A DNA stretch of 64,000 nt from Shewanella maritima. Its GTDB lineage: Bacteria > Pseudomonadota > Gammaproteobacteria > Enterobacterales > Shewanellaceae. A model generated the notes under the pieces. That model made no database searches, was not told the origin of the DNA, and was given only the letters and a program-made list of their open reading frames with translations. The position numbers and the translations under genes are program-made. Numbering within the stretch: the stretch's first letter is position 1; each line of letters opens with the position of its first letter. The stretch is taken from the NCBI RefSeq assembly GCF_004295345.1, contig NZ_CP036200.1, positions 558,001-622,000 of the forward strand, written 5' to 3'. This document shows, piece after piece, positions 8,198-17,604 of this stretch.

Positions 8198-8256
8198 ATA
8201 ATCAGCATCTTGCTATCGGATCTTCCAAGACGACTTGCGTTATAAACATAAACGCC

Positions 8257-8877
8257 TTATTCAAATGCACTCGCATCGCCTGCGCCGTGGCGCAAGACTT
8301 CAATGTCACCATCTGACATATCAATCACAGTGGTTTGCTTTTCAGCAAGGTAGCCACCATGAATAATCGCATCGACTTGATGCTCTAAAATATCGCGAAT
8401 ATGCTCAGGATCTGATTCAGCAAACTCTTCATCTGGCATCACCAATGAGGTCGACATTAACGGCTCATCTAAGGCTTCAAGCAGTGCCAGTGCAATCACA
8501 TTGTCTGGTACGCGAATACCTATGGTGCGCTTTTTGTCGTTTTGCAAACGTCTTGGCACTTCTTTGCTTGCCTTAAAAATAAAGGTGTACGGGCCAGGTG
8601 TGCAGCTTTTTAGCAAGCGATAAGCCTGATTATCAACACGTGCAAAGTTAGCAAGCTCAGATAAATCACGGCACATCAACGAGAAGTTATGATCGTTTTC
8701 AATGCGGCGAATACGCACCATGCGCTCCATTGCATTTTTGTCGCCAATCATACAGCCTAGGGCATAACCAGAATCGGTTGGGTACACGATTACCCCGCCC
8801 TGTTTTAGAATCGCCACTGCTTGATTAATTAATCGAGCTTGCGGGTTTTCATCGTGAATATAAAAGAATTGACTCAT
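8257..8877 (-). CDS. yciO: YciO, Sua5/YciO/YrdC-family protein
   Basis: A protein of about 206 residues with the YrdC-like fold: AVAILKQGGVIVYPTDSGYALGC near the N-terminus, FSLMCRDLSELANFARV, GPYTFIFKASKEVPRRL, and RTIGIRVPDNVIALALLEAL. It is related to the TsaC/Sua5 enzymes of t6A tRNA modification, but YciO is a distinct paralogue whose physiological role is not settled. An upstream in-frame start exists at 8892, but the ATG at 8877 overlaps the rnm stop as TAATG and matches the usual N-terminus MSQFFYIHDENPQA. It is translationally coupled to rnm. Confidence 0.93.
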   Translation of the reverse strand: MSQFFYIHDENPQARLINQAVAILKQGGVIVYPTDSGYALGCMIGDKNAMERMVRIRRIENDHNFSLMCRDLSELANFARVDNQAYRLLKSCTPGPYTFIFKASKEVPRRLQNDKKRTIGIRVPDNVIALALLEALDEPLMSTSLVMPDEEFAESDPEHIRDILEHQVDAIIHGGYLAEKQTTVIDMSDGDIEVLRHGAGDASAFE

Positions 8878-9734
8878 TAGCGTTCCATCCAAGATTCCGA
8901 CTCCCAGACCCAGGTGACGCCCGGTGGCTGGAATAAATTTTTTCCTAGTTCAATCCAATTGCTCGGGAAGTGAAAATCACTACCTACCGAGCCAAGTAAG
9001 TTATGCTGCAAGCTAAGGGAAATCAGCAAATTACGATCATCAATCGTTTGTTGGCCTAACACCACTTCCATTGCATCGCCGCCCGCTTGAGCAAACTCTT
9101 TAACTAATTTTTTTAACCACTTAGCAGATAATTTATAACCACTTGGGTGAGCTAATACCGCGATTCCACCAGCCTGATGAATTATCTCGCAAGCATTCGC
9201 CATATCTTGCCAATTATTAGGTACATAGCCGGTTTTGCCACGGGCTAAATAGCGTTTAAATACACTGGCAGTATCTTTGGCATAGCCGTTTTCAGCTAAC
9301 CAGCGAGCGTAATGACCACGGCTAATCGCAGCGCCGTCAGCAAACTTCTTAGCACCTTCATAGGCGCCTTCAATTCCCGCTTTGGCTAAGCGCTCACCAA
9401 TCTCTTTGGCGCGTTCATCACGCAGGCTAACTTGTTTAGTTAAAAACTGTTGCAGCTCAGAGTTATCAATATCTAAATTGAGCCCAACAATGTGGATATC
9501 AAAGTTATGCCAACGAGTTGAAATCTCGACACCATTAATCAATTTCAAACTATTTGGTTGCGCCTGATTAAATTGATGGGCTTCAGCAAGGCCAGCCACT
9601 GTGTCATGATCAGTAATTGCCAGCATTTCTACGCCTTTTTCCAGCGCGCGCTCGACTAATTGTGACGGAGAAAGAACGCCGTCTGATGCTGTGGTGTGGC
9701 TATGTAGATCAGCCAAGATACTCTGAGTTGTCAT
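8877..9734 (-). CDS. rnm: PHP-domain RNase AM / YciV
   Basis: A PHP-superfamily phosphoesterase of about 285 residues. Metal-binding motifs are LADLHSHTTASDG at the N-terminus, LAITDHDTVAGL, GVEIS, AVLAHPSGY and the late GSDFHFP. In E. coli the homologue (YciV/RNase AM) trims 5' ends of 5S and 23S rRNA and acts on short oligoribonucleotides. Start: ATG at 9734 places DLHSH at the usual distance; GTG codons at 9752 and 9758 are in frame but lack a better ribosome-binding site. It is divergent from the trp operon and coupled to yciO. Confidence 0.92.
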   Translation of the reverse strand: MTTQSILADLHSHTTASDGVLSPSQLVERALEKGVEMLAITDHDTVAGLAEAHQFNQAQPNSLKLINGVEISTRWHNFDIHIVGLNLDIDNSELQQFLTKQVSLRDERAKEIGERLAKAGIEGAYEGAKKFADGAAISRGHYARWLAENGYAKDTASVFKRYLARGKTGYVPNNWQDMANACEIIHQAGGIAVLAHPSGYKLSAKWLKKLVKEFAQAGGDAMEVVLGQQTIDDRNLLISLSLQHNLLGSVGSDFHFPSNWIELGKNLFQPPGVTWVWESESWMER

Positions 9735-10037
9735 AGGCTTATTGTACTGCACATTCACAGCTAATAGGGGCTAGAAGCTTAATTATTTTCAAATGCGAAC
9801 AACCCTTGCTGTATTTTTAACCCATTTAGCGAGTTTTAATGAATGTCACCACTGTAAAATTGCCGCAAATGGTCAACTTTTGAGTGATTAGTAAAAAAAT
9901 ACTCAAAATGTAGAATATTCAATTGACTTTAAATCGCTGCTGGGTTTTCCTATAGGCACAGACGAAAAAGCTAAATTTTACGAGCTTATTTTTAAGAGCT
10001 AGATTTGAAGAACTAGCTTGAAGAGCAAAGAGCACAA

Positions 10038-10103
10038 TGACTTTATTCAACGCAAAAAACATCGCTTGGTGGTGGCACTTCCCAAATTAGACGGGTGGTG
10101 TGA
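10038..10103 (+). CDS. trpL: trp operon leader peptide
   Basis: A 21-codon reading frame beginning MTLFNAKNIA with three consecutive Trp codons (codons 11-13), then HSQIRRVV and a TGA. It sits 160 bp upstream of trpE and is followed by a terminator hairpin at 10139-10166. This arrangement is the classic attenuator: when charged tRNA-Trp is scarce, the ribosome stalls on the Trp codons and the terminator does not form. A possible -35 (TTGACT at 9923) lies upstream, but no good -10 at 17 bp was found. Confidence 0.88.
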
Positions 10104-10138
10104 TGCGTTGCGCTTAAATTTAGCAACAAGAATTTACG

Positions 10139-10166
10139 AAAAAGCCCGCAGAAATGTGGGCTTTTT
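10139..10166 (+). terminator. trp attenuator terminator
   Basis: AAAAAGCCCGCA pairs with TGTGGGCTTTTT around a GAAA loop, followed by a T tract, between the Trp-rich leader peptide and trpE. It is the intrinsic terminator of an attenuator. Confidence 0.88.
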
Positions 10167-10264
10167 TGCTATCTGGCCTACATAAAACAGCAACAGATTG
10201 AACAAGTTAACTATTTATAGTTTTTTAGGCCAACTCATGGCAGCAACATAGAGGCAAACGGATA

Positions 10265-11854
10265 ATGACCCATAACCGCCCATTAGCACAGGTCAGCACC
10301 AATAAGCAGGCAATGACCTACCATGCTGATCCGCTGAATCTATATCAGCATGTGACCAATAATCAGCCCCATACCATGCTGCTTGAGTCAGCTGAAATTG
10401 ACAGCAAAGATCACCTTAAAAGCATAGTGTTAACCCATGCAGCATTAATGGTGCGTTGTGACAGTTACCAAATCACCTTTAACGCGCTAACGGACAATGG
10501 CGCTAGCTTACTCGGCGCGATTGCAGACTTCTTTAACAATGAAGCAGCCTTTGGCAAAACTGAAATATTCCAAGAGCCTAACAGCCTTATTGTTAACTTG
10601 AGTAAATCTGATGCCTGTCAGGATGAAGACGCCAGATTAAAGTCAACCTCTCCGCTTGATGGCCTGCGTTTACTGGTAAAACACATCAGCAAAGCCGATG
10701 GTGAATTGGCCTTTGAAGATCTATTTTTAGGCGGCGTATTAGCATATGACCTAATCGATACGGTAGAGCCTCTACCACAAGTTAAAAATGCCGCTAACAC
10801 TTGCCCTGACTACCTATTCTACCTTGCTGAAACCCTTGTCCTTGTTGACCACCAAACTGAAACCGCTGAAATCATCACTCACCAGTTTGATAGCGATCAA
10901 TCAATTTCGAAAAAGACGGCGCAAACACTTAAACAGCGCGCGCAGCAAATCGCTGCAGACACACAAACATTAAGCAGTGTTGCTGAGTTAATCAGCGTTG
11001 AAGCCGAAACTGAAGTCAATATCTCAGATGACAAGTTCAAACAAACTGTAGTTGAACTAAAAGAGCATATTGTTGCGGGTAATATCTTCCAAGTGGTGCC
11101 ATCACGCAGTTTTAGCCTACCATGCCCTAATACACTAGGTGCATACCGCGCCCTTAGACTGACCAACCCAAGCCCGTACATGTTCTATTTTAGAGGCCCA
11201 GATTTCACCTTATTTGGCGCATCGCCAGAAAGCGCACTGAAATACGAGTCGCAATCGAATCAAGTTGAGGTTTATCCCATTGCTGGTACTCGCAAGCGCG
11301 GTAAAGATGCCAATGGCGCAATCGATGCCGACCTAGATAGCCGCATTGAATTAGAGCTGCGCTTAGATAAAAAAGAACTGTCAGAGCATTTAATGCTAGT
11401 AGATTTGGCTCGAAACGACATCGCCCGTATTAGCCAAAGCGGCAGCCGCAAAGTGGCAGAATTACTCAAAGTCGACCGCTACTCACACGTGATGCACTTG
11501 GTTAGCCGCGTAACAGGTCAACTTCGTGAAGATTTAGACGCGCTGCACGCTTATCAAGCCTGCATGAATATGGGCACCCTGGTTGGCGCGCCAAAAGTAC
11601 GCGCATCACAACTGGTGCGAGAAGCAGAGCAAGCGCGCCGCGGCAGCTACGGCGGCGCAGTGGGTTACTTAAATGGCTTAGGCGATATGGATACCTGCAT
11701 TGTGATCCGCTCAGCCTTTGTTAAAGACAATGTTGCCCACATTCAAGCCGGCGCTGGCGTGGTGTTTGATTCAGACCCACAAGCCGAAGCCGATGAAACC
11801 AGACAAAAAGCCCAAGCGGTGATTTCAGCAATCAAAATGGGAGGCGGCCTTTAA
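10265..11854 (+). CDS. trpE: Anthranilate synthase component I
   Basis: A 529-residue large subunit that turns chorismate into anthranilate with ammonia supplied by TrpG. The N-terminal part carries the LLES motif (HTMLLESAEIDSKDH), typical of tryptophan feedback inhibition. The chorismate-binding domain covers about residues 235-520, with FQVVPSRSFSLPCP, FGASPESALKY, IAGTRKRGKDANG, LVDLARNDIARI and the C-terminal QAGAGVVFDSDPQAEADE. It is the first structural gene of the trp operon, and its stop overlaps the trpG start (TAATG). Confidence 0.97.
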   Translation: MTHNRPLAQVSTNKQAMTYHADPLNLYQHVTNNQPHTMLLESAEIDSKDHLKSIVLTHAALMVRCDSYQITFNALTDNGASLLGAIADFFNNEAAFGKTEIFQEPNSLIVNLSKSDACQDEDARLKSTSPLDGLRLLVKHISKADGELAFEDLFLGGVLAYDLIDTVEPLPQVKNAANTCPDYLFYLAETLVLVDHQTETAEIITHQFDSDQSISKKTAQTLKQRAQQIAADTQTLSSVAELISVEAETEVNISDDKFKQTVVELKEHIVAGNIFQVVPSRSFSLPCPNTLGAYRALRLTNPSPYMFYFRGPDFTLFGASPESALKYESQSNQVEVYPIAGTRKRGKDANGAIDADLDSRIELELRLDKKELSEHLMLVDLARNDIARISQSGSRKVAELLKVDRYSHVMHLVSRVTGQLREDLDALHAYQACMNMGTLVGAPKVRASQLVREAEQARRGSYGGAVGYLNGLGDMDTCIVIRSAFVKDNVAHIQAGAGVVFDSDPQAEADETRQKAQAVISAIKMGGGL

Positions 11855-12495
11855 TGAGCATGCAAGCGAAACAAGCGGTCAAACTCTACCTACTCGATAA
11901 CTTCGACTCGTTCACCTATAACCTGGTTGATCAATTCCGCAGCCTAGGTTTTGAAGTGGTAGTTTACCGTAACGATGTGAGTGCTGATTACCTAGCAGAA
12001 AAGCTACTTAACGAATCAGGTAAAAGCGCGCTAGTGCTATCGCCAGGGCCAGGTGCACCACATGAAGCAGGCAGCATGATGCAGCTAATCGACAAGGTCG
12101 CTGGCAAGGTGCCAATGCTGGGGATCTGTTTAGGCCATCAAGCCATGGTGGAATATTATGGCGGCAAGGTTGAGCGCGCACCATTTGTGGTACACGGCAA
12201 AGCCAGCCCTACCATACATAATGGCAAAGGCGTATTTGCTGACTTACCGTCTCCACTGCCGGTCGCTCGCTACCACAGCCTAGTTGCGACCAAGGTGCCA
12301 GATTGCCTTGATGTGATTGCCACCACAGATGATATGCCGATGGCAATCTTACACGAGCACGACAAAGCCGTTGGTTTCCAGTTCCACCCCGAATCAATTT
12401 TAACCACTTTAGGTAGTCAACTACTTACCCAAACACTCAACTATTTAACTGCTGATGCGCAAGCAGCTTCAGCAAGTCAAGGAGACGTACAATAA
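11854..12495 (+). CDS. trpG: Anthranilate synthase component II (glutamine amidotransferase)
   Basis: A 213-residue class I glutamine amidotransferase that delivers ammonia to TrpE. Visible: LLDNFDSFTYNLVDQF at the start, the oxyanion region LSPGPGAPHEAG, the nucleophile elbow LGICLGHQAM with catalytic Cys, and FQFHPESILTTLG with the His and Glu of the triad. It is a stand-alone protein here, not fused to TrpD as in E. coli. It overlaps trpE and trpD by one base at each end, which indicates coupled translation. Confidence 0.97.
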   Translation: MSMQAKQAVKLYLLDNFDSFTYNLVDQFRSLGFEVVVYRNDVSADYLAEKLLNESGKSALVLSPGPGAPHEAGSMMQLIDKVAGKVPMLGICLGHQAMVEYYGGKVERAPFVVHGKASPTIHNGKGVFADLPSPLPVARYHSLVATKVPDCLDVIATTDDMPMAILHEHDKAVGFQFHPESILTTLGSQLLTQTLNYLTADAQAASASQGDVQ

Positions 12496-13532
12496 TGGCC
12501 GAGCTACAACCTTTACTAGACACCTTATACAAGGGTAACGCGCTCACCGCTGAGCAAAGCCAGCAACTGTTTAGTGCCATTATTGCAGGCGAAATGGAGC
12601 CTATCGCCATGGCAGGTATGCTAACTGCGCTAAAAATGCGCGGCGAAACTGTAGCTGAAATTACAGGTGCGGCGAATGCGATGCGCAGCGCAGCTAAGCC
12701 GTTCCCGCGCAGTGAAGCATCACTATCGACAGGCGTGGTTGATATTGTGGGTACTGGCGGTGATGGCTTTAATACCATCAATATTTCTACTACTGCCACC
12801 TTTGTTGCAGCAGCGGCAGGCGCAAAAGTCGCAAAGCATGGCAGCCGCGGCGTTTCGAGTAAATCTGGCGCATCAGATGTGCTATCTCACTGTGGGATCG
12901 GTTTGACCATGTCGCCAGAGCAAGCAAGTGATTGTGTTGATAATATTGGCGTGAGCTTTTTATTCGCACCTCACTATCATCAAGGAATGAAACACGCAGT
13001 ACCTGTGCGTCAGGCACTAAAAACTCGTACTATTTTTAATATACTTGGGCCTTTAGTTAACCCTGCAAAACCTGAATACATGCTACTTGGCGTGTACTCA
13101 CCCAAGCTGCTGGCTCCTATTGTTAATGTGCTACAAGCGCTAAACGTTAAGCACGCGATGGTGGTTCACGGTAGCGGACTCGATGAAGTCGCCCTGCATG
13201 GCGAAACCCAAGTTGCAGAGCTAAAAGATGGTCAAATCCGTTTTTACAACATCACTCCTGCTGAGCTAGGTGTCAAAACTGCCAGCATTGAAGCGCTCAA
13301 AGGTGGTGAGCCAAGTGAAAACGCGGAAATCACTAAAGCGATTCTGGCAGGCAAAGGCACTGATGCTCAGCGTGACGCAGTTGCGGTTAACGCAGGTTGT
13401 GCGCTTTACGTTGCAGGCCTTGCACCTAATGCTAAAGCGGGTACAGAATTAGCCCTTAAAACACTCGCCTCGGGCGAAGCGTTAAATCGATTGAATCAAT
13501 TGGCAGCTGCAAGTCAGCAGGCGCAGTCATAA
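12495..13532 (+). CDS. trpD: Anthranilate phosphoribosyltransferase
   Basis: A 345-residue enzyme that transfers phosphoribose from PRPP to anthranilate. The PRPP and magnesium sites are in VDIVGTGGDGFNTINISTTA and AKHGSRGVSSKSGASDVL. Other family blocks are GMLTALKMRGET, FLFAPHYHQGMKHAVPVR, RTIFNILGPLVNPA and VHGSGLDEVAL. The length is normal for the stand-alone enzyme. It starts inside the trpG stop (TAATGG). Confidence 0.97.
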   Translation: MAELQPLLDTLYKGNALTAEQSQQLFSAIIAGEMEPIAMAGMLTALKMRGETVAEITGAANAMRSAAKPFPRSEASLSTGVVDIVGTGGDGFNTINISTTATFVAAAAGAKVAKHGSRGVSSKSGASDVLSHCGIGLTMSPEQASDCVDNIGVSFLFAPHYHQGMKHAVPVRQALKTRTIFNILGPLVNPAKPEYMLLGVYSPKLLAPIVNVLQALNVKHAMVVHGSGLDEVALHGETQVAELKDGQIRFYNITPAELGVKTASIEALKGGEPSENAEITKAILAGKGTDAQRDAVAVNAGCALYVAGLAPNAKAGTELALKTLASGEALNRLNQLAAASQQAQS

Positions 13533-13563
13533 ACCAGCGATTAAAACCAGACAGGAACACACC

Positions 13564-15027
13564 ATGACAGCAAGCAAAGACAACAAGCTCGCAGAACTTG
13601 AAACCACAGCGCCAATTGCTACGGCTGCAGAGTCAAACGTCCTGACACGCATTGTTGATACCAAAGCTGAGCACATTGCTCAGCTAAAACAACGCTTTGG
13701 CGAAGCAGACGCACTCACGCCACAGGTCTCGACTCGCAGCATGTTCGATGCCCTTAAAGCGCCTAATGCACAGTATATTTTTGAGTGTAAAAAGGCGAGT
13801 CCATCGAAAGGTTTGATCCGCGATAACTTTAATGTAGAAGCCATTGCCAGTACCTATACTCGCTACGCGGCGGCGATTTCAGTATTAACTGACGAGCAGT
13901 TCTTCCAAGGCGACTTTGACTTTATTCCGTTAGTTAAAGCCAAGGTTACTCAGCCTATTTTGTGTAAAGACTTCTTTGTTGACCCTTATCAGGTCAAACT
14001 TGCTGCACACCAAGGTGCAGACGCTATCTTGCTAATGCTGTCAGTGTTAGATGATGCTCAGTACCTCGAGCTTGCAGAGCATGCGGCTAAATACAATTTA
14101 GATACCCTGACCGAAGTCAGTAATCAGGAAGAGTTGCAACGCGCAATCGATCTAAACGCGCCTATTATTGGTATCAATAACCGTAACCTACGTGACTTAA
14201 GCACAGACCTCGCCACCACTGAAGAGCTCGCGCCGCAAATTCCATCTGATCGCGTGGTGATTAGCGAGTCAGGCATTTACACCCATGAGCAAGTTAAACG
14301 CCTTAACCCTCTGGTGGATGGTTACTTAGTTGGCAGTTCATTGATGGCACAAGACAACCTAGATCTTGCTTGTCGTCAGCTCGTATTTGGCCCAAACAAG
14401 GTATGTGGGTTAACTCGCATTGAAGATATTGAAGCAGTCGCACACGCGGGTGCAAGCTTTGGCGGTATGATTTTCTATCCGCCCTCACCACGAGCGATTG
14501 ACCTCGATACAGCTAAAAGCCTGCGCGATAAAATGCGCGAGCAGCAACTTGAGCTAAACCTGGTTGGCGTATTTGTTAATCAACCAATTATTGAGCTAGT
14601 AGAACATGCAAAAGCGCTAAGTTTGTTTGCGCTGCAGCTACACGGCAATGAAAGCACTGAGTATGTTGCTGAGCTAAAACAAGCACTCAGTGATAATGGT
14701 TTAGTCGTTGAAGTTTGGAAGGCGATTGCGATCAACACCAGTGATACAGACGCTGAAATAGAGCTAGTCGCAGGAGCAGATAAATACCTCTATGACAGCA
14801 AGCATCAAGGTCAATTTGGTGGCAGCGGTCAAACCTTTGATTGGCAAAGGTCAATTAAAAACAAAGCACAGGCTATGCTTGCAGGCGGATTAAACCTAGA
14901 CAATATCGACAGTGCCCGCCAACAAGGTTTTGCAGGATTAGATATGAACTCAGGCCTAGAAGTTAGCCCAGGCATTAAAGATGTCGCCAAGATTAATACC
15001 GCTTTTGAGCTTCTACGTAAAAACTAG
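13564..15027 (+). CDS. trpCF: Bifunctional indole-3-glycerol-phosphate synthase / phosphoribosylanthranilate isomerase
   Basis: A 487-residue fusion of two TIM barrels carrying out two successive steps of tryptophan synthesis. The N-terminal synthase (to about residue 280) shows FECKKASPSKGLIRDNF, ILCKDFFVDPYQV, GADAILLMLSVL, IGINNRNLRDL and VVISESGIYT. The isomerase (from about 283) shows KVCGLTRIEDIEAVAHAG, FYPPSPRAI, LVGVFVNQP, LQLHGNES and AGGLNLDNI. The same fusion occurs in E. coli and Shewanella. An N-terminal extension of about 25 residues is Ala/Thr-rich. It is 31 bp from trpD. Confidence 0.97.
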   Translation: MTASKDNKLAELETTAPIATAAESNVLTRIVDTKAEHIAQLKQRFGEADALTPQVSTRSMFDALKAPNAQYIFECKKASPSKGLIRDNFNVEAIASTYTRYAAAISVLTDEQFFQGDFDFIPLVKAKVTQPILCKDFFVDPYQVKLAAHQGADAILLMLSVLDDAQYLELAEHAAKYNLDTLTEVSNQEELQRAIDLNAPIIGINNRNLRDLSTDLATTEELAPQIPSDRVVISESGIYTHEQVKRLNPLVDGYLVGSSLMAQDNLDLACRQLVFGPNKVCGLTRIEDIEAVAHAGASFGGMIFYPPSPRAIDLDTAKSLRDKMREQQLELNLVGVFVNQPIIELVEHAKALSLFALQLHGNESTEYVAELKQALSDNGLVVEVWKAIAINTSDTDAEIELVAGADKYLYDSKHQGQFGGSGQTFDWQRSIKNKAQAMLAGGLNLDNIDSARQQGFAGLDMNSGLEVSPGIKDVAKINTAFELLRKN

Positions 15028-15122
15028 GGCGTAAGAACTAAAGCTTAGCAACTAGCTCAAAGCCAAAAACAGATTTTAAAATATCAGGGCATCAAAGATG
15101 CCCAAAACTAAAGGGATACAAG

Positions 15123-16340
15123 ATGACAACCCTAAAACTAGACCCTTATTTCGGTGAATATGGCGGCATGTATGTACCGCAAATTCTCATGCCAGCACTC
15201 AAACAGCTTGAGGCAGCATTTGTTGAGGCGCAAAACGATGACAGCTTTAAAGCCGAGTTTACCGACCTACTTAAAAACTACGCCGGCCGCCCAACAGCGC
15301 TAACACTCACACGCAATTTAAGCCCGAACCCGCTGGTAAAAATCTACCTAAAGCGTGAAGACTTACTTCACGGCGGCGCCCACAAAACCAACCAGGTTTT
15401 AGGCCAAGCCTTACTTGCAAAACGCATGGGTAAAAAAGAGATTATCGCTGAAACCGGCGCAGGCCAACACGGCGTAGCTACCGCCCTCGCCTGTGCACTA
15501 CTAGGCTTAAAATGTAAGGTTTATATGGGCGCTAAAGACGTAGAGCGTCAGTCGCCAAACGTATTCCGTATGAAGCTAATGGGCGCAGAAGTTATCCCTG
15601 TTACTTCAGGCTCAGCCACCCTAAAAGATGCGTGTAACGAGGCAATGCGCGACTGGTCAGCTAGTTATGACAAAGCCCATTATCTCCTTGGCACAGCGGC
15701 AGGCCCTCACCCATTCCCGACCATAGTACGTGAATTCCAACGCATGATCGGTGAAGAAACTAAGGCGCAAATTCTTGAAAAAGAAGGCCGTCTGCCAGAT
15801 GCCGTTATTGCGTGTGTTGGCGGTGGTTCAAACGCCATTGGTATGTTTGCAGACTTTATCGATGAAAAAGACGTCAAGCTCATTGGTGTTGAGCCTGCTG
15901 GTAAAGGCATTGATACCACAATGCATGGCGCGCCGCTTAAACACGGTAAAACCGGTATTTTCTTTGGTATGAAAGCGCCGCTTATGCAAGACAGCGTAGG
16001 CCAAATTGAAGAATCATACTCCGTATCAGCGGGTCTAGATTTCCCATCAGTTGGCCCACAGCATGCGCACCTAAATGCCACAGGTCGCGCGACTTATGAG
16101 TCAGCTACCGATGATGAAGCACTAGAAGCATTCCAGCTACTTGCCCGCAGTGAAGGCATTATCCCTGCACTAGAGTCGTCACACGCGCTAGCCTACGCAG
16201 TTAAACTTGCCAAACAGGCAACCGAGGAAACCATTTTGGTGGTAAACCTATCAGGGCGAGGTGACAAAGATATCTTCACCGTGTCGGACATCCTTGAGAA
16301 CCAAGAAGCCCAAAACCAATCTGTGAATAAAAAAGACTAA
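15123..16340 (+). CDS. trpB: Tryptophan synthase beta chain
   Basis: A 405-residue PLP enzyme joining indole and serine to give tryptophan. The PLP lysine lies in [20 protein letters not shown]. The substrate loop [12 protein letters not shown], the phosphate-binding loop [15 protein letters not shown] and the C-terminal [13 protein letters not shown] are all present. The N-terminus [16 protein letters not shown] is the family start. It is separated from trpCF by 95 bp and has AAAGGGA upstream. Confidence 0.98.
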   Translation: MTTLKLDPYFGEYGGMYVPQILMPALKQLEAAFVEAQNDDSFKAEFTDLLKNYAGRPTALTLTRNLSPNPLVKIYLKREDLLHGGAHKTNQVLGQALLAKRMGKKEIIAETGAGQHGVATALACALLGLKCKVYMGAKDVERQSPNVFRMKLMGAEVIPVTSGSATLKDACNEAMRDWSASYDKAHYLLGTAAGPHPFPTIVREFQRMIGEETKAQILEKEGRLPDAVIACVGGGSNAIGMFADFIDEKDVKLIGVEPAGKGIDTTMHGAPLKHGKTGIFFGMKAPLMQDSVGQIEESYSVSAGLDFPSVGPQHAHLNATGRATYESATDDEALEAFQLLARSEGIIPALESSHALAYAVKLAKQATEETILVVNLSGRGDKDIFTVSDILENQEAQNQSVNKKD

Positions 16341-16351
16341 GGAGGCGCGTA

Positions 16352-17185
16352 ATGACTGAGCAAACCAATATATCTAGCCAAAGATACCAACGCGCTTTCG
16401 CAAAGCTGGCTGACAACAACCAGGGCGCGTTTGTGCCTTTCGTGACCTTGGGCGACCCAGGTGTTGAGCTGTCACTGAAAATTGTCAACACCTTGATTGA
16501 AAACGGCGCCGATGCGCTAGAGCTTGGCTTCCCGTTTTCAGATCCGCTCGCTGACGGCCCAGTCATTCAAGGCGCTAACATTCGCGCCCTTGATGCGGGT
16601 ACAACACCAGGGATTTGTTTTGACATAATCAAGCAGGTTCGGGAGCAACACCCTGATTTACCTATCGGTCTATTGCTGTATGCCAACTTAGTTTATGCCA
16701 ACGGTGTAGACGCGTTTTACGCTAAAGCGCAAGCTGCAGGCGTAGATTCAGTATTGATTGCCGATGTGCCAATGGAAGAGTCTGCAGAGTTCGTTGAATC
16801 TGCCACTAAATATGGCATTGAGCCGATTTTTATTGCTCCGCCAAATGCTGATGAAGCCACCTTGAAACAAGTGAGCACCTTGTGCCGAGGTTACACTTAC
16901 CTACTATCACGCGCTGGTGTTACTGGTACTGAATCTAAAGCAGGTCAGCCAGTAGATAAAGTGCTGGCTAAACTTGCTCAGTACAACGCACCGCCGCCGC
17001 TACTTGGTTTCGGTATTGCTGAGCCAAGTCAGGTTCGTGATGCTATTGCAGCTGGTGCAGCGGGTGCAATTTCGGGTTCTGCTGTGGTAAAAATCATCGA
17101 GCGCAATCAAGATGATGAAACCAAGCTACTTGCTGAGCTTGGCGAGTTTACTCGCAATATGAAAGCGGCAACCGCTCGAAGCTAG
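16352..17185 (+). CDS. trpA: Tryptophan synthase alpha chain
   Basis: A 277-residue TIM barrel that cleaves indole-3-glycerol phosphate and channels indole to TrpB. Catalytic Glu and Asp are in [18 protein letters not shown] and [36 protein letters not shown] and [10 protein letters not shown] are conserved. It has a strong AGGAGG ribosome-binding site, lies 11 bp from trpB and is the last gene of the operon. Confidence 0.98.
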   Translation: MTEQTNISSQRYQRAFAKLADNNQGAFVPFVTLGDPGVELSLKIVNTLIENGADALELGFPFSDPLADGPVIQGANIRALDAGTTPGICFDIIKQVREQHPDLPIGLLLYANLVYANGVDAFYAKAQAAGVDSVLIADVPMEESAEFVESATKYGIEPIFIAPPNADEATLKQVSTLCRGYTYLLSRAGVTGTESKAGQPVDKVLAKLAQYNAPPPLLGFGIAEPSQVRDAIAAGAAGAISGSAVVKIIERNQDDETKLLAELGEFTRNMKAATARS

Positions 17186-17239
17186 CAGATCTACGATAGC
17201 TCAGTTAAGCAGCTAAAGCTGAATAACGTAAATTGAACA

Positions 17240-17269
17240 AACGGCGTATTTGCTAGCAAATACGCCGTT
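17240..17269. terminator. trp operon terminator
   Basis: AACGGCGTATTTG pairs perfectly with CAAATACGCCGTT around CTAG, followed by a T run. It is 54 bp past trpA. Confidence 0.9.
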
Positions 17270-17295
17270 TTTTATTTCCCGTCCCTACACCACCT

Positions 17296-17475
17296 ACTTC
17301 AATAGGCCGTTATCATTCAATAGACTTTTAGTAATTAGCTCACGTTGCAATGAAATTTAAAGCTCGTCGTGAACACTTCCGTGTGGACTCGACGAAAACA
17401 TCCATGTTTTCAACGGCTTTAAATATCATTGCAACTACATGCTTTAACTTTCGCAGATTAGGCTATGCTCCCTTC
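17296..17475 (+). repeat. Dispersed Shewanella-type repeat, copy 1
   Basis: About 180 bp that match, in opposite orientation, the repeat at 42343-42509. Shared blocks are TTATCATTCAAT, TTTAAAGC, CGTGAACAC, CCGTGTGG, AAAACATCCATGTTTTCAA, GGCTTTAAAT and ATGCTTTAACTTT. It contains the perfect palindrome AAAACATGGATGTTTT-type core (AAACATCCATGTTT with one mismatch). A short open frame runs through it (17350-17541), but the frame differs by substitutions in both copies and looks non-coding. Confidence 0.75.
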
Positions 17476-17604
17476 TCGGGAGATATCGCAAAGCTAACTT
17501 CTCCAAAAGATGAATTGTTTTTTCGCAATTCATTTCAATGACTATACTGAGAGTGATAAACATTTCTTATACGCAAAAGTCAGTCAAAAAAATAACTAGA
17601 AATA

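Noticed and set aside
9998..10018. AGCTAG...CTAGCT dyad just before the trp leader as a TrpR operator
   Set aside because: The half-sites are 10 bp apart rather than 4, and the dyad lies close to the leader start rather than over a promoter.
17350..17541. Short gene inside the dispersed repeat (also at 42341-42568)
   Set aside because: Both lie in repeat copies with no ribosome-binding site and look like chance frames.
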